From an uncultured Eubacterium sp. (GTDB lineage Bacteria > Bacillota > Clostridia > Lachnospirales > Lachnospiraceae), in assembly GCA_948470065.1 (NCBI GenBank), contig CAOKNO010000019.1, forward strand, positions 1 to 40,682: DNA of 40,682 nt, read 5' to 3'. Under the pieces are notes generated by a model. It was not told where the DNA came from, searched no databases, and worked only from the letters and a program-made list of their open reading frames with translations. Numbering within the stretch: the stretch's first letter is position 1; the number at the start of each line of letters is the position of its first letter. This document shows positions 40,600 to 40,682 of this stretch, one piece after another. Position numbers and translations under genes: made by a program.

Positions 40600-40682
40600 C
40601 TACGCTCCTTCCTGTATCTTAAAATACTTAGGTAATTGCGAAACCCTCTCTGGGACAGACGCGTCTGTCCAATCCATACAAA
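40600..40682 (-). CDS. 3' end of an unidentified gene upstream of the precorrin dehydrogenase
   Basis: The open frame enters from the window edge and ends at the TAG at 40600-40602, one base before the next ATG. Only about 26 C-terminal residues are visible (ending SQLPKYFKIQEGA). Too little to identify; the one-base spacing shows it is in the same operon, perhaps a tetrapyrrole gene. Confidence 0.45.
   Translation of the reverse strand, partial: CMDWTDASVPERVSQLPKYFKIQEGA

Overview
The window (40.7 kb) looks like chromosomal DNA of a Gram-positive, low-to-mid GC anaerobe of the Clostridia, most likely a Lachnospiraceae-type gut bacterium. Support: strong AGGAGG ribosome binding sites, a diphosphate-dependent phosphofructokinase, Firmicute-style VanR/VanS, VanZ and ClpC proteins, a PanG-type ketopantoate reductase in the pantothenate operon, and an Opp transporter with unusual insertions. 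The family assignment is inferred from protein character, not from a search. Almost all genes lie on the minus strand. The plus-strand exceptions are an AT-rich small secreted protein, a PPi-phosphofructokinase, a small membrane protein and an MFS/ArsR pair.

Layout. 1-3336 (-): the 5' three quarters of clpC, preceded by a membrane-anchored surface protein with a cadherin-like domain. 3337-4417: a structured intergenic element, then an AT-rich plus-strand insert with its own promoter, closed by a 43-bp perfect palindrome that can terminate transcription both ways. 4418-12270 (-): an oligopeptide ABC transporter operon, oppA-oppB-oppC-oppD-oppF plus a 73-aa membrane protein. Its OppC carries a complete seven-repeat RCC1-like beta-propeller in an extracellular loop, and its OppF carries a coiled-coil insertion of about 200 residues between Walker A and the Q-loop. 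12710-18162: PPi-PFK, a ZIP metal transporter (-), a small membrane protein, a 105-bp inverted-repeat element, then an MFS exporter and its ArsR-type regulator behind three TTAGATAT-type palindromic operators.

18179-26846 (-): a HAD phosphatase, purA, an unknown acidic protein, two covarying structured repeats, a secreted propeller-like protein, and a pantothenate/CoA operon panG-panB-panC-panD-coaBC. That operon covers ketopantoate synthesis through 4'-phosphopantetheine, although the coaBC product has Asn where the decarboxylase catalytic Cys is expected. 27122-34254 (-): serS, preceded by a tightly overlapping operon SDR - HPr-kinase-like - PqqD-like - S26-type protease - ABC exporter - nucleotidyltransferase - VanZ. 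Five of these genes resemble the kinase/B1/D/N genes of lasso-peptide clusters, but the lasso-specific B2 and C genes are missing and a signal-peptidase-like gene sits in their place. No precursor peptide is apparent. 34397-36344 (-): a VanRS-like two-component system in which both genes use TTG starts. 36505-39979 (-): purE-purM-purN-purD. 40146-40682 (-): a precorrin-2 dehydrogenase/ferrochelatase-type protein and the tail of the gene before it.

The strongest leads for something undescribed are the RCC1-propeller OppC, the kinase-PqqD-S26-ABC-nucleotidyltransferase operon, and the paired structured repeats at 20849-21064. No tRNA, rRNA, CRISPR array or intact insertion sequence was seen.
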